From Beverwykella pulmonaria (Eukaryota > Ascomycota > Dothideomycetes > Pleosporales > Melanommataceae), in assembly GCA_001599595.1 (NCBI GenBank), contig BCHH01000020.1, positions 172,060 to 236,059 of the forward strand: 64,000 bases of DNA, in the 5' to 3' direction. Of the stretch, positions 30,989 to 43,400 are shown one piece after another (position 1 is the first letter of the stretch; each line of letters starts with the position of its first letter). The notes under the pieces were generated by a model. That model did no database searches. It saw nothing but the letters and a program-made list of their open reading frames with translations, and was not told the DNA's origin. The translations under genes were made by a program, and so were the position numbers.

Positions 30989-32888
30989 ATGGCCGAAGCC
31001 AGCGCCGATGTGAAGGACCTCCCCGTGGGCGAGGGCAAGAAGAGAGAGGAAAAGAAGAAGAAGGAACCAAAGGAGCCAAAAGCCGCAAAGAAACCCCAGC
31101 AGGCGAAGAAGAAGGTCGGTTTGGAGATGCAGATATGGCAGGGAATACTTGTTGACATAAAAGCAGATTGAGGGTGCTGCTCTAATTGGAATTGACGTCG
31201 CTAAAGAAGCAGATCTCGGCGAATGGTATCAGCAGGTCATCACCAAGGGCCAAATGATCTCTTACTACGATGTAAGTCTGATTGACTCATACTCTCTATC
31301 TATAAGCTACTAACGGGTATCATAGGTCGCTGGATGGTGAACAGCCCTCTTGTCATTCAACTACACTTTACACTAACTTACTTAGCTATATTCTCGAACC
31401 CGCCTCATACGCCATATGGGAAAACATCAAAGATTGGTTTGACTCAAAAATAAAGACGCTCAAAGTCCGAAACGCATACTTCCCCATATTCATCAGCGCC
31501 GATAATCTCGAGCGAGAAAAGGAGCACGTGGAGGGTTTCGCTGCTGAGGTTGCGTGGGTGACAAAGGGTGGAAAGTCCGACCTGGAGAAGCCCGTGGCTG
31601 TTCGTCCTACCAGCGAGACTGCCATGTACCCGTATTTTGCGAAGAAGATCCAGTCTCACCGAGATCTTCCCCTCAAGCTGAACCAGTGGAACAACGTCGT
31701 TCGGTGGGAGTTCAAACATCCTATGCCCTTTATTCGGTCACGCGAGTTCTTGTGGCAAGAGGGTCACACTGCACATCTGACCAAAGAAGAGGCTGCTGCA
31801 GAGGTCCTTCAGATTCTTGACTGGTACGCTGGCGTCTACGAGGAACTGCTTGCTGTTCCCGTAGTGAAGGGCACAAAGACCGAGAACGAGAAGTTTCCGG
31901 GCGCAGACTATACCACTACCATCGAGGGCTTTATTCCAGCGACAGGTCGCGGCATTCAGGCAGCAACATCTCACTGTCTGGGGCAGCACTTTTCCAAGAT
32001 GTTTGATATCACGGTTGAGGATCCAAAGCCAAAGGAAGATGGCAAGTCAGATAAGATCTTCGTCTGGCAAAACTCATGGGGGCTTACGACACGATCCATT
32101 GGGGTCATGATCCTCACACACGGAGACAACCGTGGCCTGGTCACGCCTCCAAGGGTCGCTGAGATTCAAGTTGTTGTCATTCCCGTCGGAGTGTCGGCAA
32201 AGTAAGCATTCACTCGCTCCTTCACAAGTGGTATCATGCTAACAGGGCACAAAGGATGACGCCCGAGGCAAAGGAAGACCTGTATAGCAAGGTTGCCAAA
32301 ATCGCCGAAGACCTCAAGTCAGTAGGCGTGCGAGTCGAGACTGATTACCGCGAAGGCTACTCTCCAGGATGGAAGTTCAACGACTGGGAGCTCAAGGGTA
32401 TCCCCCTTCGAATCGAGTTCGGACCCAAGGACGCGGAGAAGGGCGTCGTCACCACATCTCGACGAGACATCGACAACAAGGATGAAGCCCGCGCCGAGTC
32501 CAAGATTGAAGACCTCAAAGATGCTATCCCGAAACTTCTCGAGCAGATCCAGAGCGACATGTTCAAGAAGGCTGACAAGGCATATCGCGAGCACCGCATC
32601 CAACTCACAAATTGGGAGGAGTTTGTCCCTGCTCTCAACGGAAAGAACGTTGTCCTCGTCCCTCACTGCGAAGGAGAGAAGTGCGAGGACGAGGTCAAGG
32701 AGAAGAGTGCAAGGAAAGAATCGGGAGACAACACTGTCGACGATGCGAAAGCTCCAGCTATGGGTGCAAAGAGCTTGTGCATTCCCTTTGAGCAGCCAGA
32801 GGGTATTAAGGAGGGCGAGACGAAGTGCATCAACCCCGACTGCAAGAACTTCGCCAAGTCTTGGGTTCTATTTGGAAGAAGTTATTAG
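30989..32888 (+). CDS. Prolyl-tRNA synthetase, cytosolic (eukaryote/archaeal type)
   Basis: Five exons: 30989-31114, 31167-31271, 31326-31336, 31386-32201, 32246-32888. They give 566 residues. The enzyme charges tRNA-Pro. A Lys-rich N-terminal tail (about 1-42) precedes the class II core with [12 protein letters not shown] (Pro-binding), motif 2 [20 protein letters not shown], motif 3 [11 protein letters not shown], and [14 protein letters not shown] at the start of the anticodon-binding domain. The C-terminus has the zinc-type Cys pairs CEGEKC and CINPDC and ends in FGRSY, typical of this class. No YbaK-like editing domain is present at the N-terminus, unlike the budding-yeast enzyme. The third exon is an 11-nt microexon (GTCGCTGGATG) that completes the conserved YYDVAGCYIL. 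The last intron is only 44 bp. Confidence 0.95.
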
Positions 32889-33403
32889 GGGGTGAAGATA
32901 CCAAGATTGCGGTCGAACGAGATGGTTCCAGCGTTTTATGGAGGGGAGGGGGTTCGGGTGGATTGAATGAGAATGAGGTGGCTACGGACAACAATGTGAT
33001 GGGATAATAGGAGTAGAAGTTCGACAGCTTCTCAATATTCCCCCAATATCAAGTTGTGCAGTGTGATTACTTCATCACTTAAGCTGGTGAACGAAGTAAA
33101 CGCAATAAAAGCTCACTGTCGCCGCCTATCATCGCTACATGTCAACTGCCACATATCTAGTCAACGTCACTGAAATGATTCACCACTTCGCTAATATTTC
33201 GTTGTACGCCCACGAAGTCCGCTTCAGTTTCAATTTCCCCACACACCGCTTCCAGGCATATATTTCAGATCTTCTACACCACAAAGTCTGTCCGAGAGCT
33301 TGCTCGCAGCCACCAACACGACACAAAAGCTCACTCAACTCCCAACCCACAAAGTCCATCTTCACAACACACCACCACCACCCCTACAAATTCAACTACT
33401 AAA
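32889..33403. other. intergenic
   Basis: 3' UTR of prolyl-tRNA synthetase, then a CA/CT-rich leader before the next gene. No gene seen. Confidence 0.5.
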
Positions 33404-34054
33404 ATGTGCCACATCCTCCACCAAGACTACGGCTGTGGCCACACAAAACCCATCTGCACGACCCCATGCCAACGCGCCCTCTCAATCTCCCTCACCAATC
33501 CATTCTTAGACCTTAGTGTCAATACTACCACACCCGGTTCCTCCACCCTCGCGACGCCGAAAACCCCAATTTCGCCAGCCTACATGGCGCCCGACACACC
33601 GTACCGTGCCCCTGCACCTTCACCCATTTCTCCAACTCATCCTTCTTCACCACGCTACGTCACTACCAACATCGGGGGAAACGGGGATGATGCAGAGCCA
33701 CAGCCGACCCTCTGCCTCCCACCCCGCTGCACATCCGAACACCTCCGACCGTCCAAGTATCCCTGTTTAACATGCTACATGCAGCCGCAGTGGAAGGCGT
33801 ACAAGCAGCAGTGGGTGGGCGAGTATCGCGCTATGCATCCAGAGACGAAGATGGAAGATTTGGAACGGTTGGCAGGCGTGGAGCAGGTTCCAGGGAGGGT
33901 GGGGCTGATTAATGTTGTGTCGGAGATAGATAGACTGGCTACTCTACGGGGCGGGAATGCATTTGAGGATGGGGCGGAGAGGGGATGGAAAGGCGGAGAC
34001 AGAGTGGGAGAGAAGAGAGTGGAGAAGGGGGGAGAGGGGGGGAGGGGAAAGTAA
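33404..34054 (+). CDS. Hypothetical protein with N-terminal Cys/His cluster
   Basis: A 216-residue single-exon protein that I do not recognise. It opens with a compact Cys/His cluster (CHILHQDYGCGHTKPICTTPC) that could hold a metal. A Pro/Ser/Thr-rich disordered part follows (about 40-100), then a second Cys group (CLPPRC, YPCLTC at about 107-126), a helical stretch (PQWKAYKQQWVGEYRAMHP), and a very basic Gly/Glu/Lys/Arg tail. Mould proteins opening with a similar MCxxxxxxYxCGH pattern are common and uncharacterised. The clean ACTAAA-ATG context and codon use support a real gene. Confidence 0.7.
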   Translation: MCHILHQDYGCGHTKPICTTPCQRALSISLTNPFLDLSVNTTTPGSSTLATPKTPISPAYMAPDTPYRAPAPSPISPTHPSSPRYVTTNIGGNGDDAEPQPTLCLPPRCTSEHLRPSKYPCLTCYMQPQWKAYKQQWVGEYRAMHPETKMEDLERLAGVEQVPGRVGLINVVSEIDRLATLRGGNAFEDGAERGWKGGDRVGEKRVEKGGEGGRGK

Positions 34055-34358
34055 GTGGTGAAGGGAGAGAATCTGCGCTGAATCGCTGATGGAAAAGGGG
34101 GCATACTCTGTACACCTGATACCCATGTTGAGTTCTAGAACTCCACTTAGAATCCACTGGAATAAGCTTTCTTGCACTGACATAACGAATGGACTGCTTT
34201 GACTGCCATGTCTTGTGCACTGTGTTGTTTTCGCACCAGAATGACTGGTTTCCTGGGTTTAGTGACAACCCGTTGCTGCCCCGTCGTACTCTACCCAGCC
34301 AATGCAAGATAATCTAAGCCCCATTTCATGTATTATATACCCATTCCTTCAACGCCAC
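34055..34358. other. 3' region shared by two convergent genes
   Basis: About 300 bp between the hypothetical gene and the stop of RPN13. Nothing else seen. Confidence 0.5.
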
Positions 34359-35915
34359 TCAATCCGTCTCCATCTCATCCTCTTCCTCCTCATTCTCCAC
34401 CGTCTTCTTGACGCCTTCCAAAAATGCCTTCACAGCATCACCACCACCGAGAGGCATTCCCCCGCCTCTCATGAATCCCCCATTCGCCACGTCAATCTTG
34501 AGCGCCTGACTTACATTCGGCAATCCACCATCCCTCAACGCAACAGTCAGACTACCCAAGCTCTGCCGCATCTGCGGAGACCTTAACACGCGCTTCAGCA
34601 CGTCTTTCTTCTGTTCCTCGTCTAGGGCCTGGATGGCCATCTGGGCAGTTTCGGACTCGGGGTCGATGTCGGCGACGTCTTCGATATCTTGGGCGAGCAG
34701 GAGGATGGTAGGGGGCAGGTTGGCACAGAGGGCGTCGATAAGAGAGTCGAGTGCTTTTTCGATTACTGGGATGGTGGTGTTGGGGGAGAGGAGGTCGAGA
34801 AGGGTTGTGAAGGGGTCTTCCGAGGTCTGGGCGCGGCCGGCGTTGCCGGTTTTGAGGGAGTTGAGGAAGTTCTGGACGATAGCGGAGGCATCGCTAGACC
34901 CTGAGGCAACACTGTCCACTTGTTAGCGTGAGGCTTTGAGTGTAACAAGAGAACCAAAATTCGAGCGTCGTGGCGGGCCAGAAGAGACAAGATATGCTTA
35001 TTTAGTCTACTGATACACATGAGCGGCACTATCCAGTGCATTGTCATAGCGACAGTTTTAGCTCCCAAACGCCTCACCGTAAGAGTGCATCTTTTTCCAT
35101 ATCCTCTACCGCCGCCCGGATCTTTCCCGAGATGTCGACCGCGCCACGACGCCGAAAATGATACGAATGTTCGTGACCTACGCTCGGCCGCCATCAGCAC
35201 CGCCTTCCCGAGACTCTGATCCTTCTTCTCTGATGTCGCCACCTGTAGCATCAGCACCCGCGCCTCCTGTGCTACCATGTCGGTTTCGGTTGGAAGAGTG
35301 ATCTGTGCCTTCCACATCCTCCATCGTCTCGTCTTCGTCACCACCTCCGGCGCTCTGGACACCAGCAAGCTCAGCCTGCACATCGACTTCTTCACCGCTG
35401 AGAAGTATGTCGACGACTTGTCCGATCTTCAGGTCTCTCTCGCTGAACCAGCTCGGGTCACCTTTCGGGTGTTGTGATTTAGACTGTAGCCAGAAAAGAT
35501 ACCGTTGGGAGCTGGAGCTGAATTTTAGGACGAAGATGCGGCCGTTGGTGGGGGACTTGAGGTTCTCTGAGTCGGCGCCCGTCTCGGAGCCGATATAGGG
35601 GAGGAAGGAGCCGTCGCCGGGGATCATGATGAGGTTGACTTCCGCGTCTTCGCTAGCGGGCTGGTCGCGGGGGCGCCAGCAGAAGTGGACAAAGTCTGAG
35701 ATGTGTTAGTGGTAGCTGAAATCATGAACGAGTTATACCCACCATCGTCGCCCTGGTAAAGGAACACATATCCTGGCTTGTTGACGGGCTTGATCGTGGG
35801 GTTTGGTGTGCCGTTCTGTGGAAGTCAACGAGTGTTTACATAGCTTGAATCCTGGAGTACTGACAATGAATTCGCACTGGCCGGCCTTGAAGGTAATCAG
35901 CGGTTGGACTGACAT
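34359..35915 (-). CDS. RPN13: 26S proteasome ubiquitin receptor Rpn13 (ADRM1)
   Basis: Four exons: 35915-35865, 35815-35743, 35695-35182, 34911-34359. They are in frame and give 396 residues. The protein is a ubiquitin receptor on the 19S cap. The Pru domain (about 1-115) is clear: PLITFKAGQCEF, KPGYVFLYQGDD, DFVHFCWRPR, IMIPGDGSFLPY, RYLFWLQS. A Gly/Ala/Glu-rich linker follows, then a C-terminal DEUBAD-like region (from about 212: DASAIVQNFLNSL ... VLRSPQMRQSLGSLTVALRDGGL) that in other species binds the deubiquitinase UCH37. The acidic end EEEEDEMETD is usual for the family. The last intron (34912-35181, 270 bp) is long and contains another open stretch (see findings). Divergent from eL6. 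Confidence 0.93.
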
Positions 35916-36160
35916 GGCTGCGTGTGTATGTTGTGGGTGACGTTGATGAGAACAGAGAGCAAACGTCGAAGCTTGTGATGGTTGGAGCTGCCTGCACTTC
36001 CAAGCGGATTACCTCACTAGCGGCTTCAGCCACAGCGCCACAACCAACTATCTTGTTAAGGCTAGCGGCTTCGGCAAACATCTTCTTCCGCGCCGCGCAC
36101 ATTCAGAAGTTGGTCGAATTGACACCCTCCCCCAAGACAACGCGACAACGACAATTCGAC
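35916..36160. promoter_or_regulatory. Shared 245-bp divergent promoter, RPN13 / eL6
   Basis: Start codons of RPN13 (35915, minus) and eL6 (36161, plus) are only 245 bp apart with nothing between. The DNA is pyrimidine-rich close to the eL6 start, as is usual for ribosomal protein genes. Confidence 0.75.
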
Positions 36161-36972
36161 ATGGCGGACACAAAACCAGCGACGAAGAAGTTCGGCAAGG
36201 GCGAGCGGTCGATACCTCACCACACCCAGAAGGCTAGCAAGTACTATCCCGCTGTGGACGTCGCGGTCCCCAAAAAGGTACGTTGTCGCCGGCAGGAAGC
36301 CGGCGAGAGAAGAGCTGCAATATCCACGCCTGCACACGACGATATATACTCTGGTCGCTCGTGCGGTAGATAAATAGCTCTCGCGTCGTTGCTCAAACAG
36401 CATTTGGGGAGCCCAGCTAATTTCAACCCCAGGCCCGCAAGACCGTACGCCCAGCAAAGCCGCGGGAGTCTCTCACACCCGGCACCGTCGTCATTCTCCT
36501 TGCTGGTCGCTTCCGCGGCAAGCGTGTCGTCCTCCTCAAGCACCTCCCCCAGGGTGTTCTCCTCGTCACCGGCCCTTTCAAAGTCAATGGCGTTCCCCTT
36601 CGAAGGGTAAACGCCCGATATGTCATTGGTACATCGACAAAGGTGGACATCAAGGGTGTGGACGAGAAGGTCCTGACCAAGGCGAGCGACGATGGTTACT
36701 TCACCAAGGACAAGGCCAGCAAGAAGCCAGGAGAGGAGGCCTTCTTCAAGCAGGGCGAGAAGCCTGAGGTGGGTTGACTTGGACGCCTGCAAAATTCCTT
36801 GTACTAATATCCGCTCTAGAAGAAGGAGACCGCGAAGGACCGAGTGGAGGACCAGAAGCTTGTCGACAAGGCTCTCCTTGCCACCATCAAGAAGGAGGCC
36901 CATCTGATCGACTACCTGAGCTCAACCTTCAGCCTGCGCAGCACCGATAGGCCACACGCGATGGTCTTCTAG
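36161..36972 (+). CDS. RPL6: 60S ribosomal protein eL6
   Basis: Three exons: 36161-36277, 36433-36768, 36820-36972. They give 201 residues. A large-subunit ribosomal protein. Recognised by [52 protein letters not shown] and the C-terminal [19 protein letters not shown]. The N-terminal [15 protein letters not shown] is fungal in type. The first intron (155 bp) follows exon 1 in phase 0, a common place for a long intron in ribosomal protein genes. The second is 51 bp with a GTACTAATAT branch. Confidence 0.96.
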
Positions 36973-37446
36973 GCGGGCAGATGGTCATTTGGCGTTCAGT
37001 GCATGGGATGAAAGATGACTTCGGCATGCTGCAGCCGTAAAGCAGTTCCTCAATCAGAATCACTTCGGCTCAGTAGCCAATTCTTTTTCATGGATGGGTC
37101 CGGTTTGCATTTTCCTATACGATCTTGTACCAGGCAAACAAATTCGAAACGGTCCGAAAGTGAATTCCGGCATATCGCAAATGTGATGTTACCTTTGGAA
37201 TGGTTCACAATTTGATCACAGTATAGATGCCTACTGATCCGACGAAATAAACGATATACCCTCCTTTTAAACCAAATCCAAACACCGCGTGTACATGAAG
37301 GGTATCGATAAACAACCAAGGTTCGTCCAGATGCGCCAATCTCCGTAAAATCATTATCTGTGTGCAAGCACAAGTCCACCACAAACAATCTCTACCGAAT
37401 GTACACGTCTCAACAATTATAACCCACAAGACCCCGATTCACACAT
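36973..37446. other. intergenic between convergent genes
   Basis: 474 bp of 3' flank for eL6 and the hydroxylase-type gene. No gene seen. Confidence 0.5.
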
Positions 37447-38553
37447 CTACCCCCTCCCTTTCCCCCTCCTACTCCTACTCTTCAACTTCTCCGCAAACCC
37501 GCCCACCTTCTCCCCCGTCCCCTCAATCGCTCTCCCCGTGCGCTCCTGCACATCATGTTTATCCATCTCGGCTCTTAGATCATCCACAAAACCAGCCCCT
37601 AACGTCGTCCCATTAACCCAATCCAGCACACCAACACTACCAAAATTACCTTGTCCTCCACTCATCATATGTGCGTCTGTCCTTCGCGCCATACCGCGCA
37701 GCATGATTGTAGAGGGCAGAATGGTATACCCGGAATACGTGAAGAGGTCGAGGAGGGAGAAGACAGTTAGGAGAAGCAGGTACGTCATTATGTGGAAGCG
37801 GAAGATGATTGCGGGGAGGTAGAGGGGCAGGAAGCGGTAGAGGAGGTAGCATAAGGGGTGGTCGTAGGACGCGACGAAGGAGTATGGGATGGTGATGCTA
37901 TGGTGCCAGGTGCGGTGCCAGTGCGCAAAGGTGCCGCCGGCTGAGGAGTGCAGGATGTGGGCGTGGATGTAGTACTGGAGGACCTGCAAGCCTGGTTGTC
38001 AGAGATGAGACTGAGTAAAAAGACGGGAATCGAGAGGGGAATGTACATTTCGCAAAACAAGACCAAGGACGGCGTGTTTAGCCAATGACCACGGATTCGG
38101 GAGGTGGTTGAGCGACCATGCACTCCCCTTAATCAACAACAAACTCCTCAGCCTCAGCAGATCTGTAGTAACCCATTCCACACCTGCCTGCACCGCAACC
38201 GCCATAAGCACATTAAACACACTCCATCCCACCACCCGTCTGACCTTTCCCAACCCTCCTCTTTGCCTCCCTGGCAGTCCCATCTCTCCCTGCGCTTTGA
38301 TTTCCACGGCCAGACTCGGCACGCCCAAGTCGAAGAGCAGGAATAGGGCCGAGGGGAGAAGATAGAGTATAATGCGGAGGAATAGCGGGCCGAAGAACTC
38401 GAGTTGTAAGGGCGAGTAGGATAAAGCGAGCGTCGTCCATGTTAGGGAGAAGAAAACGAGGTTTAGCGATGTGGACCAAGAAGAGAGCATGGGAATTGCA
38501 AAAAGGGAGGCGAGGGGGAGGGTGAGTGGGGTGAGGAGGGAAGAGAAGGACAT
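37447..38553 (-). CDS. Fatty acid hydroxylase / sterol desaturase superfamily membrane protein
   Basis: Two exons (38553-38047, 37983-37447), 63-bp intron, 347 residues. Several membrane helices are seen in the first half (residues 1-85 and about 110-170). The His clusters of the di-iron superfamily follow in exon 2: HAHILH (176-181), HRTWHH about 12 residues later, YDHPLCY, and a late HMM. This order fits HX3-4H / HX2-3HH / HX2-3H(H) but the third box is weak. It is probably an ER oxidoreductase acting on a lipid; the substrate is unknown. The Lys/Arg-rich C-terminus (KSRSRRGKGRG) faces the cytosol by the positive-inside rule. Confidence 0.85.
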
Positions 38554-40499
38554 GTTAGGCTGGAGAGGAATACGCCGTGAGACGTCGTCGCTTGGATAGT
38601 AATATGCAGCCGAGTGTCAAGAGTTGAGCTAAGACTTGAGCGATAGGCGCATGTAAAAGTAAGATGGTGCTTGAATGTAGTATCGATGTTGCAATGTGTT
38701 AAACGTTAGGGTGGAGATGTCGCGATAGCTCCCATGGTGTTGACCTTCTCCAACCGCAGATATGACGTAGTTCGCCAACCCTGTTCCTTGCAACCAAACG
38801 CTGACGTCTCGCGGATCGTCCCACGTCTCTTTCGGCGAGCAGCCGACAGACGATGGACAAGGGTCGGAATAAATAGCAACCCAGTTACGCTAGAATCACG
38901 CGCAAACATCATTATAATGCTCGCCGCTATGGGAGGGATACGCGTGTGTCTGAAACGCGGCCGATAGAATATCTGGAAAGCGATGAGGAGGAGTGGATTT
39001 GGAAGTGAGTTCAAGCAAGATGATGCTTTTACTGATGATGCAAATAACTCCAGACCCAGGGCTTGGTATGAAAAGCGAGCGTCTGGTCGATTCTGTCTGA
39101 ACGAGAAGTGAGACTTTGCGTAGTAATCATTGCCTCAGAGTGCATCCTTGGGGATAATGTTCCAACTATATACACACCCCATGCTCCTTCCCGGGTTCCA
39201 AATGCCGGGAAATTGTTGGCCAGGAGGATGGGTTCCGACGGTTGGGCAAAAGTGCAACCCGTGATGCTCGTCTCCCTTGTATCCAGCAGAGGAATATGTT
39301 TGAAAAATTATCAGCATAAACAATTGCTTTCTTTTTCTCTTGCCACTTCAGCCCTATAACGAGGTTGCTATTCAGGGGCTTCCAGAACAACGCCTCCCTC
39401 CGTTGGCACCGAAACACAAATATGTGAGCTGATTGCGCGTTCCAATCTTGTTTCCTTTGCCCAATTGAGCGTCTCGCATGCTTCGATTAGTCGAGAAAGT
39501 CGCTTGGGGGGCTTCTTTCCTCGTGGCTGGGTCTAGTGAGCTCAACGTGGAAATTTCGAGGCTCAGCCTTCAGCTCTTCACAAATTGGCCGTTCATGCTC
39601 CAATGAGAAGGGAGGTGGCTTGTCGGCGAGAGCAGTTGGCGTGAACGCAGCGCGCTCCAGGGGCCAGCCGTGAGACCACGAAGATGTCGCTTTCTCGTTC
39701 TTTCTCGCCTCTGTGGTTCCGACGGCATCTCAATGGGTTCCATTCGCCTTGTTCCATGTCTGTTCATGTGTATTCCAATCAAAGGAGGGGATGGTTTTGG
39801 GTCGCTTGGGTCGCTTGGGTCGCACCTAAAGTGATGGCTCGTTGCATATCCGATCCTGCACCAGGCCGACGCTGGGATTCCCTGGCGGCGACGGGCGGAG
39901 ATAAATGCTCGGACGGCACATAAGGCGGGGTGAGGGTCAAAACCCGCCGAGGGCTGTTACACCAAGCATGTCAGAAAGGCGGCGGGGTGGCGAGTCGAAG
40001 CGTGTGTTGAAGATGAAATGGCAGAAGAAATATCGATTCCCAAAGAGGAGAAGGCATTCCCAAAGAGACGTGCAGCGCTCGTCACTTGCCTAATAAATCG
40101 GCTTGTATACAGGCCCATGACAGCGATCGTGCTGCGCCAGCCAGTCACAGCGGGCTCCCTTGGCTCGGCAAGGGAGGGAAGCTAGAGCTCGGCCTCATCC
40201 CGTATGCTTTATGATTCGCAGACCCTAATTTGCGCCGTAGCGCATCGAGAGTCTGCACACACCTTCAAACATCGCGCTCGCCGTCCTCCAGTCCGTCCAC
40301 CTCCTCGACGACGACGACGCTGCTGGGTCCAAGGCATCGCCGCGTCTGCAGTTGCCGCTGCGCACCACTGTAGTTCGCATGAAGGGCTATGCACTGATCT
40401 CCAACTACACCTGCAGAGCCCCCATCCCATCACGCTGCCGACGCCCCCGATTCGCGACGCCGACACGCCCACGCCCTCGAGACTGGATGAACAGGCAGA
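38554..40499. other. intergenic, no supported gene
   Basis: Nearly 2 kb without a convincing frame (38706-39014 minus and 38734-38967 plus overlap each other and show no domain). It probably carries the long promoter and leader of the alpha/beta hydrolase gene. CT-rich blocks lie at 40260-40500. Confidence 0.5.
39797..39823 (+). repeat. 9-bp tandem repeat, three copies
   Basis: TTGGGTCGC is repeated three times without change. Confidence 0.9.
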
Positions 40500-43400
40500 A
40501 TGGACGTCTCCCAGTACCACCAGCCGCAGGTCCCCGCCATCCCCCCAGACATTGCCCTCCACACCCCGAACCACGGATCACGATCGTCGCGTCGCCCCAG
40601 CTCGCTTCCCTCGTCAGTGTCGGGCGCCGACCTCCGCCCAAACAAACGCTCTGCAAACTACATCCGCACGCAGACGGCCTCGCCCGAAGTCATCTCGCAT
40701 CTCATAGACTCCCTCGCGGTCATTTCGCGCTCGGCGCACAGCCATTTCGAAAGCCTGCCCATCAACGGCGCCAGCGCGTCCAGCCCCGCGAGTCCGAATA
40801 TTCAGATCCAGTTTGGCCGAGATACTCTGGCCGTGCCTGATGGCAGCATAGCAGACCCGAATGAGCAGCTCTACCCCGACGACGCCTGCGAGCCCCCTGT
40901 CATCCGCACGTCCAAGCCTCCGTCCGGTCTCTCCCCCCTCACGGCCCCAAAGAAGAAGGACAAGGACCACTCGCTGAAGAGCTACATAAGCAGGAGCGTG
41001 GGAAGCTCCACCTCCATACATTCTGCCCACTCGGCACGGTCGGCCAACAGCTTCGGCAACATCAGCATCGAGACAGGCATACCCAGACAAGTCTCGAGCG
41101 GAAGCAATCGGACGTCTTCAGAGAGCAAAAGGAGCTCACGGGCACACAAGGGCCTGATGTACATGAGTTCTCGCGAACGGCTCAGGGCAAAAGATGCGGA
41201 CCGGAAGCGTGCGACCACACAAGGACCCGAGGCCTCCACATCTACCGACTCGGCGCGGAAGCCCACGCCTCAGCACTACGTCTCCGAAGACACCATTAAA
41301 GAGGAGCCCGTAATCGCTGAGTCTTCGCGAGCTGCGCAGCGATACCCAAGCAACAGCACATCCCCGCTACGTAATGGCGTGAATTTACTGGGACCCGAAG
41401 GCGGAAGCCCCACAGAAAAAGGCCTGATTCCGCAGCGGGGATCATCGTTGCGACATTCGGGAAGTCCTTCGCGAAAGGGGAGGCGAGGCCACGGCCGCAA
41501 AGGCAGCCGCAATGACCCGTACAAGACCAACACGGTACCGGAAGAAGACGAAAACGTAGACCAGGAGACGTCGGCCAAGGAGAAGATTTTAAAAGAATTA
41601 GAAGCTGAAGAAAACGAGGTCGCCCACCGGATCCGCGAGTTAAAGAAGCAAAAGATGTTGAGGGACAAAATAGCCGGCAAACGGCCGGTGGGCGTTCATT
41701 GCGATGATGCAGGGGCTCCTTCAAGCGTAGCGACGGTTTCACCAATCGCGACCGCTGAGCCTTCCCCAACCTCAACTGTGTCAAGCATGTCTGAAAGGCG
41801 CGCGCAGGACCCCGCGAAGGCGCACAAAGTCCTTGGAATTACCATGCGTCCCACACCGCCCGAGAGGAGAGTGTCCCGCGCACCAGAGTCCGTAGAGATA
41901 CGCGAAACCCACGAAACGCACAAGACACAGGGCTTGCACTCACGGACCAGGAGCCTGACCGTGAATGATGGCGACGATATTACCCCGCTTCCGATCAATT
42001 ACAAGCTCGCGGTGCAAACTCTCGAGCGCGCAGCGTCCACATCGTCCACCCCTCCTCCCAGCACCGCCTCGAGCAAAGACACCCTATCTAGCGGCAAGTC
42101 GCCTTCACCTTCGAAGCCAGTTGCAGTCGGCGGGCGCTCGGCAATTGGTCGCAAGTCCACCTCTTCTATGATCATGGGCGCATCCACCACGACGTACGAC
42201 CGTCCCGCAGGTGTCACCCGCGCACCTAGCGAGAGGTCACATCGCTCGGCCAGCGAGGAAATCGCTCCTCGACACCACTCCATTGCTATGCCACCCTCCA
42301 CCTCCATCCCGGCTTCGCACAGTCTCCAGAACCGGCCCACGCAGAAAAAGAAGCGCTGGTCACATCCGGATCTTCCGGCTAGGGCTGAGAAATCACACAA
42401 TGAAAAGGTAGAAGCGATGAATTCCGCAGTGCAATCTCCCCCGCAACCGGTCATCGAGGAACGTCCCACTAGCATTGATTCGATTGACATTGATGTCGAT
42501 GGCTATCTCAATTCCCCGCGACTCTCGCAGAAAATCCGCCATCCGCAAACCGGAAGGGTCATATCGTTCTCTGAAGTCGGCGATCCCCATGGGTTTGCCG
42601 TCTTCGTCTGTGTTGGCATGGGTTTGACGAGATATGTCATGGCTTTCTACGACCAGCTAGCCGTGTCGTTAAAGTTGAGGCTCATTACCCCAGACCGCCC
42701 TGGAATTGGAGGAAGTCAAGTCGACCCGAATGGGACACCTCTGAGTTGGCCAGGTAAGTCGCCCGCCATCCTCTCCTGTTTTCGTCGCATGTGCTAACAG
42801 CGTTCAGACGATGTACTCGTGATATGCCAGTCTTTGAAGATTACCAAATTCTCGCTGCTTGCGCACTCAGCAGGCGCTGTCTATGCACTTGCTACATCAT
42901 TGCGAATGCCACAGCACATCCGTGGACGAGTGCATTTGCTGGCGCCCTGGATTCCTCCTTCGCAAATGGCACCAATTGGCATCAGCCAGGATCAGCCACC
43001 AACGCAACAGCTCCCCAGATCTCAGCGCTTCCTCCGCGCTCTCCCTCCATCGCTCCTCAAAGTCGCGAACTCCACCTTCCTAAGCGCGACAAGCGCAAGC
43101 CTGCAACGCACTGGCCCGAAAAATTCTCCAAAGACAAGGCGAAAAAGCATGGCCCCGCAAGTACCACTCCAGCAGCCTCCACGACCGCCGATCAAGGAGA
43201 CTCGACGAGAATCGATCATGCTGATGGATCAGATCTTGCCCAATGCAAGTTCGCTCTCTCTAGCGGCAACAAATCCTTCCGACCCGAGTTACGAGAAGGC
43301 AAAGAAAACAAAGGAAGCGCTTACCCTCGCCGAGAGACAGCGACAACACGAATTTGATGAGCGATTAACCTTCGCCATCTGGGACCGCGCCACGGCCAAT

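Noticed and set aside
40614..42490. Several minus-strand frames of 90-163 residues
   Set aside because: Antisense shadows of the alpha/beta hydrolase gene.
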